64,000 bases of DNA from Muricoccus roseus (GTDB lineage: Bacteria > Pseudomonadota > Alphaproteobacteria > Acetobacterales > Acetobacteraceae): contig NZ_FQZF01000007.1 in NCBI RefSeq assembly GCF_900141905.1, positions 62,001-126,000 of the forward strand. The letters run 5' to 3'. Below are positions 60,209-64,000 of the stretch, piece after piece. The translations under genes were made by a program, and so were the position numbers. The notes below the pieces were generated by a model that saw only the letters and a list, made by a program, of their open reading frames with translations, was not told where the DNA came from and did no database searches. Within the stretch, counting starts at the first letter, position 1; every line of letters begins with the position of its first letter.

Positions 60209-60217
60209 GACAGGCAC

Positions 60218-60942
60218 CTATCCGAGCGGGCTTTCCTGACGCGCCAGGGGGCAGGACGCGCAGGCGGGCAGGCTGGGGATGAGGTAGCGCAGGCAGCAGA
60301 CCCGCCGCATGCGCGTGGAGGGGTCGGCAGGGTTGGCGTGGCGGACCGGCTCGAACAGGAGGTTCGGGCGGCCGCCGGGCCAGACCCGCGTTCGCAGCAG
60401 CGCCTCGCCCTGTGCGAGGGCGGGCGCCTGGCCGCCGTGTTGCAGGCGTTGCAGCAGGTTCTCGAACAGCGTGCCCACATTGCTCCAGAACAGCCGTGGC
60501 GCGCCGCGGCCGTTCTGGGCCAGGGCTTCGATCAGCGGCTCCAGATGGCCGAAGACGAGGGGTGCGAAGCGGGTGAAGGGGTCCTCGGTGGGGTGGGCTT
60601 CGCCGGCGGCGGCGGGGCGGATGCCGATGGTCTTGCCCTGCGGGTCGAGGAGGACATCCACCCCGTCCAGCGGCACGGGGAGGGCATGGTCGAGACAGAG
60701 GCTGGCGGCGAGCACGGGCGGCATCACGGCGGCGAAGTGCCATTTCGACCAGATGGAGGCCACGGCCCGCCGGTCCGGCTGATCCGGGTAGGTCAGGGCG
60801 AAGCGAGACAGGAGCTCGTCCAGCACCTCGGCGCGCCGCAGTTTCGTCCCGAGGAGAACGGGGCGTGGTCGGTGGGTGTGATGAGCCGCTCGGCATAGGG
60901 CTCCAGCGGTCCGGTGAAGAGCGAGGCGAGCAGGTCGGCCAT
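60218..60942 (-). pseudogene. fhuF: fhuF ferric-siderophore reductase with a frameshift
   Basis: Reading from ATG 60942 gives the typical N terminus MADLLASLFTGPLEPYAERL and a frame that stops after about 49 residues. The main frame (TKLRRAEVLDELLSRFALTY ... SPLG) joins it if one G is added in the GGG run at 60848-60850. The C terminus holds the FhuF [2Fe-2S] pattern exactly: CC, ten residues, C, two residues, C (RRVCC ... ACASC). FhuF reduces Fe(III)-hydroxamate siderophores in the cytosol. A genuine 1-nt deletion or a sequencing indel; restored protein about 241 residues. No siderophore receptor is nearby. Confidence 0.75.
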
Positions 60943-61059
60943 CCCGTGTCTCGGCACCGCCCTGCGATGCGCGGTACGGTCCTCCCCTAGTTATTGGAAG
61001 TGCGATGCGGTCGCAATATGCGAAAGAGGAGCGGCCGAGGGCCACGCCCCCTGCCCGCC

Positions 61060-61896
61060 TCAGGCCTGAAGGAGCCGCACGATGCCGTCGAGCTGGTCGA
61101 GGTCGCGATAGGCGATCGTCACCTTGCCAGACTTGCCCCGGTGCTCGACCGAGACGCGCAATCCCAGCCGCTCGGACAGCTCGCGTTCCAGGGCCCGGGT
61201 CTCCGTATCCTGCGCTCGGCGCCCGGCGCGGGGGCGGTCGGCCGCGGCGGCCAAGGCCTCGGTCTGCCGCACGTTCAGCCCACGCGTCACGACCAGTTCC
61301 GCCAGCCGCACGGGGTCGGGTGCGGTGAGGAGGGCGCGGGCATGGCCGGCAGTCAGGCTGCCACGGCCCAGCATCTGGCGGACGCCGGAGGGCAGACCCA
61401 GCAGGCGCATCGTATTGGCCACATGGCTGCGGCTCTTGCCCACCGCATTGCCCAGGGCTTCCGGCTTCAGCCCGAACTCCTCGGTCAGCCGGCGGTAGCC
61501 CTCGGCCTCCTCCAGTGCATTCAGGTCTTCGCGCTGGAGGTTCTCCACCAGCCCGGCGGCCATGGCGGCACGATCGTCCATCTCGCGCACGACGACCGGC
61601 ACTTCATGCAGCCGGGCGCCCTGGGCCGCGCGCCAGCGCCGCTCGCCGCCGATGATCTGGTAGCTGCCCCGGGCGCCGGGCTTGGGGCGGACCAGGATGG
61701 GCTGGAGCACGCCATGCTCCCGCACCGAGGCGGTGAGCTCGGCCAGCGCCTCCTCATCCATCGGGCCACGGGGCTGGAAGGGGCCGGGCTCCAGCGCCTC
61801 CACTGGCAGGGTCTGGGGCGTGGCCGTGGCGGGGGCGGATTCCTCGCCCAGCAGGGCCGAGAGGCCCATGCCCAAGCGCGTGGGCTTCCGGCTCAT
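61060..61896 (-). CDS. parB: Chromosome partitioning protein ParB
   Basis: 278-residue CTPase/DNA-binding protein of the parABS system. Central box IIGGERRWRAAQGARLHEVPVVVR near 75-98, HTH with LNALEEAEGYRRLTEEFGLKPEALGNAVGKSRSHVANTMRLL, and the C-terminal dimerisation end VTIAYRDLDQLDGIVRLLQ. A parS-like site lies 1.4 kb away in rsmG. ATGA overlap with parA. Low-complexity N-terminal segment (STGR-type PATATPQTLPVEAL) is usual. Confidence 0.95.
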   Translation of the reverse strand: MSRKPTRLGMGLSALLGEESAPATATPQTLPVEALEPGPFQPRGPMDEEALAELTASVREHGVLQPILVRPKPGARGSYQIIGGERRWRAAQGARLHEVPVVVREMDDRAAMAAGLVENLQREDLNALEEAEGYRRLTEEFGLKPEALGNAVGKSRSHVANTMRLLGLPSGVRQMLGRGSLTAGHARALLTAPDPVRLAELVVTRGLNVRQTEALAAAADRPRAGRRAQDTETRALERELSERLGLRVSVEHRGKSGKVTIAYRDLDQLDGIVRLLQA

Positions 61897-62732
61897 GCCA
61901 CACCGGCCTTAGCGGCGCGGGCACGGGCGCGGTCGCGCTTCAGCAGTTCCGCAGCGAGCTTGATATAGGCCTGCGCGCCGGAGGAGCGCACATCGTAGAG
62001 CAGCACGGGAAGCCCGTGGGACGGCGCCTCGGAGACGCGGATGTTGCGGGGGATCACCGTGTCGTACACCCGGTCCTTGAAGAAGCTACGCACGTCGCGC
62101 GCGACGAGCTCGGAAAGGTTGTTGCGCCGATCGAACATGGTCAGGACGATTCCGTCCAGCGCCAGTTCGGGATTCAGCCGCTTCACCCGCTCCACCGTGC
62201 GGGCGATCTGCGAAATGCCCTCAAGGGCGAAGAACTCGGTCTGCAGCGGCACCAGCACGGACTGGGCGGCCACCAGCGCGTTCAGCGTCAGCAGGCCGAG
62301 CGAGGGCGGGCAGTCGATCAGCAGATAGTCGTAGCGGGCGAGCGTCGTGCCATCGCGCGCCAGGGCGCCGGCGAGGCGCCGCTCCCGGTCTTCCATTCCC
62401 ACCATCTCGATCTCGGCGCCGGCGAGATCGTTGTCGGCCGGCAGCAAGTCGAGGCCCGGGATCTTGCTCGGGCGGATCAGGTCGCTCAGCGGACGGTCGC
62501 CCACCAGCAGCGCGTAGGTGCCCGCACCCCGTGCGTTGCGCGGCACGCCGAGGCCGGTGGAGGCATTGCCCTGCGGGTCCATGTCCAGCAGCAGCACGCG
62601 CTTGGTGGTGGCGAGCGCGGTGGCCAGGTTGATGGCGGTCGTCGTCTTCCCCACGCCACCCTTCTGGTTGGCGAGCGCGATTCGGCGCGGGCCCGCGGCG
62701 CGCGCTGGGGGTAGGCGGTCAGGTGCCGACAC
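61893..62732 (-). CDS. parA: Chromosome partitioning ATPase ParA (Soj)
   Basis: 279 residues, deviant Walker A NQKGGVGKTTTAIN at about 22-35, Walker A' DMDPQGNASTGL near 50, Walker B YDYLLIDCPPSLG near 130. GTG start at 62732, which overlaps the rsmG tail by 14 bp. Drives ParB-parS segregation. Order mnmG-rsmG-parA-parB is the classic origin-proximal cluster. Confidence 0.95.
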   Translation of the reverse strand: MSAPDRLPPARAAGPRRIALANQKGGVGKTTTAINLATALATTKRVLLLDMDPQGNASTGLGVPRNARGAGTYALLVGDRPLSDLIRPSKIPGLDLLPADNDLAGAEIEMVGMEDRERRLAGALARDGTTLARYDYLLIDCPPSLGLLTLNALVAAQSVLVPLQTEFFALEGISQIARTVERVKRLNPELALDGIVLTMFDRRNNLSELVARDVRSFFKDRVYDTVIPRNIRVSEAPSHGLPVLLYDVRSSGAQAYIKLAAELLKRDRARARAAKAGVA

Positions 62733-63324
62733 GGCGGATTCCGGTGATGCGAAGGATGGTGGCGCCCGGCTCGGTCCGGCTCTCGAAGCGCTCGGTGTCC
62801 ATTGTCCAGTCCGCCTGGGCAGCGGTCAATTCCGCCCCCGCCGTGCGGCCCTTGGGGAAGATCGCCGTGCCGCCGGGCGCGAGCAGGCGGGCGGCATGGC
62901 CGAGCAGGGCGGTGAGCGGCGCCAGCGCCCGCGCCGTGACGAGGGAAAGCGGCGGCAGCGCCACCGCCTCGATTCGCTCCGCATGCACGGTCACATGCGA
63001 CAGCCCCAGCTCGGCCGAGGCAGCCAGCAGGAAGGCCGCCTTGCGGCGATCGGATTCGACGAGGTTCCAGCGGCGGCCTCCATCCGCGATGGCGAGGACC
63101 AGGCCAGGGAAGCCGCCGCCCGTGCCCAGATCGGCCGCCTCCCCGCCGCCCTGTGGCAGCAGGGGCAGGAGTTGGAGCGAATCCGCGATATGCCGGGCAC
63201 GAAGGACGGCCGCGTCCCGCTCGGCCACCAAGTTGATGCGGGCATTCCACTTCAGCAGCAGGGCGAGGAAATCCTCCAGCCGCGCATCCGTTTCACGTGA
63301 AACGCTAGGAGCGGGCGGCATCAT
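62719..63324 (-). CDS. rsmG: 16S rRNA m7G527 methyltransferase RsmG (GidB)
   Basis: 201 residues methylating G527 of 16S rRNA. Motifs: LLLKWNARINLVAERD near 22-37, ADLGTGGGFPGLVLAIA (SAM-binding) near 62-78, LVESDRRKAAFL near 86-97, LVTARALAPL near 125. Loss-of-function in this gene confers low-level streptomycin resistance in other bacteria. Start ATG 63324 (second ATG at 63321 follows directly) within the mnmG stop codon. A parS palindrome is in codons 7-12 (VSRETD). Confidence 0.93.
   Translation of the reverse strand: MMPPAPSVSRETDARLEDFLALLLKWNARINLVAERDAAVLRARHIADSLQLLPLLPQGGGEAADLGTGGGFPGLVLAIADGGRRWNLVESDRRKAAFLLAASAELGLSHVTVHAERIEAVALPPLSLVTARALAPLTALLGHAARLLAPGGTAIFPKGRTAGAELTAAQADWTMDTERFESRTEPGATILRITGIRRVGT
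63290..63303. other. parS: parS centromere site (ParB-binding)
   Basis: GTTTCACGTGAAAC is a perfect 14-bp palindrome identical to the core of the parS consensus TGTTTCACGTGAAACA; only the outermost bases differ (C and G). It lies in the 5' part of rsmG, encoding VSRET, next to parAB, as in many bacteria. Recruits ParB near the replication origin. Confidence 0.9.
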
Positions 63325-64000
63325 GCGGCGCCTGCCCCTGCGGAGACCCGCTGGCGCCGGAGATAACCGGCAAGCGCAACCATGGCCGCCGGGGTCACGC
63401 CTGGCACCCGCCCCGCCGAACCGAGCGTTGCCGGGCGCGCGGCCGCGAGGCGCTGGCGCATCTCGGTCGAGAGACCAGCGATCTCCGCAAAGTCCACATC
63501 ATCGGGAATGGGCAGCCGCTCCTCACGTTCCAGGGCCGCGAACTCCGCCGCCTGGCGGGACAGATAGGGGGCATAGAGCGCCTCGGTCTCCAACTGCTCC
63601 CGCACGCCGCGCGGCAGGTCCCGCAGCCAGGGGAAAGCCGCTTCCAGCGCCGGCACGGCGGCGGCCGGCAGGGACATCACCTCGAGCAGGGAGCGGGGCA
63701 CGCCGTCCTGGTTCACCGCGATGCCAGCGGCCGCCAGCGCGGCCGGCGTGGCGACGGAGGCCCTGGCGCGTGCCAGCGCCGCCTCCACCGCCTGCTCGAA
63801 GGCCCGGTGCCGGGCTGCGCGTTGCGGGCCGACGCAGCCCCATTCCGTGCCACGCCCGGTCAGGCGCAGCACGGCATTGTCGGCCCGCAGCCGCAGCCGG
63901 TGCTCGGCGCGGGCCGTAAGCATCCGATAGGGTTCCGTCACCCCCTGGGTGACGAGGTCGTCCACCAGCACCCCGGCATAGGCCTCGGTCCGCAGCAACA
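63321..64000 (-). CDS. mnmG: tRNA uridine-5-carboxymethylaminomethyl modification enzyme MnmG (3'-part, cut by window edge)
   Basis: C-terminal about 226 residues; the start lies beyond the right edge. Visible segment MLRTEAYAGVLVDDLVTQGVTEPYRMLTARAEHRLRLRADNAVLRLTGRG is diagnostic for MnmG/GidA, with the helical tRNA-binding end (EIAGLSTEMRQRLAAARPATLGSAGRVPGVTPAAMVALAGYLRR). FAD-dependent wobble-uridine modification with MnmE. Its TGA overlaps the rsmG ATG. Frame is open to base 64000. Confidence 0.95.
   Translation of the reverse strand, partial: LLRTEAYAGVLVDDLVTQGVTEPYRMLTARAEHRLRLRADNAVLRLTGRGTEWGCVGPQRAARHRAFEQAVEAALARARASVATPAALAAAGIAVNQDGVPRSLLEVMSLPAAAVPALEAAFPWLRDLPRGVREQLETEALYAPYLSRQAAEFAALEREERLPIPDDVDFAEIAGLSTEMRQRLAAARPATLGSAGRVPGVTPAAMVALAGYLRRQRVSAGAGAA

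Overview
The window is 64 kb of very GC-rich DNA from an alphaproteobacterial chromosome. The best fit is an environmental Acetobacteraceae of the Roseomonas type. This is inferred from gene content: several orphan Bug-type (TTT) solute receptors, two branched-chain amino-acid (HAAT) ABC cassettes, a general porin, and the conserved block leuS-lptE-holA facing parB-parA-rsmG-mnmG. No rRNA, tRNA, CRISPR array, transposase or phage gene was seen.

Layout. 1-6.8 kb: the end of a nitrate/taurine-type permease, then a catabolic run (FAD monooxygenase, DUF2848, cupin, amidase, Bug receptor, GntR regulator). 7-11.4 kb: complete liv-type ABC operon (H-M-G-F-K). 11.5-14.3 kb: HpaB/HpaC-type two-component flavin monooxygenase, divergent from a MarR regulator with a clear palindrome between them. 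14.5-19.5 kb: Bug receptor with IclR regulator, adenosine-deaminase-like enzyme and a peptide-type binding protein. 19.5-23.2 kb: lutB-lutC without lutA, an Smr protein, DUF6152 and a frameshifted DUF6644-like membrane protein. 23.2-28.4 kb: amidohydrolase, Bug receptor, BKACE enzyme, XRE regulator and Na/Pi cotransporter. 28.5-37.8 kb: DapA-superfamily enzyme, 3-hydroxyanthranilate dioxygenase, hydrolase, Bug receptor, a second liv cassette (K-H-M-G-F) and a kynurenine-formamidase-like hydrolase. 37.9-41.9 kb: tandem duplicated Crp/Fnr regulators, HWE histidine kinase, M20 peptidase. 42.1-47.2 kb: complete dipeptide-type ABC operon with fused ATPases. 47.4-55.7 kb: phaB and assorted housekeeping and envelope genes, including a highly codon-biased porin. 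55.8-64 kb: the conserved leuS to mnmG block, with a parS site inside rsmG and a frameshifted fhuF at the convergent junction.

The left 47 kb is a scavenging and catabolic region: many uptake systems, each paired with a few hydrolytic or oxidative enzymes and a local regulator. The right part is core genome.

The most striking structure is a dispersed intergenic element of about 250 bp, present in eight copies in both orientations. Each copy is a fixed series of hairpins (called H1 to H5 here). The sequences of H1 and H3 differ between copies by paired compensatory changes, so the fold is conserved more than the sequence. Copies sit at 3' ends of genes, in convergent or tandem junctions and never between divergent starts. 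I do not recognise it as a named repeat family. It may be a mobile bidirectional terminator or 3'-UTR structure.
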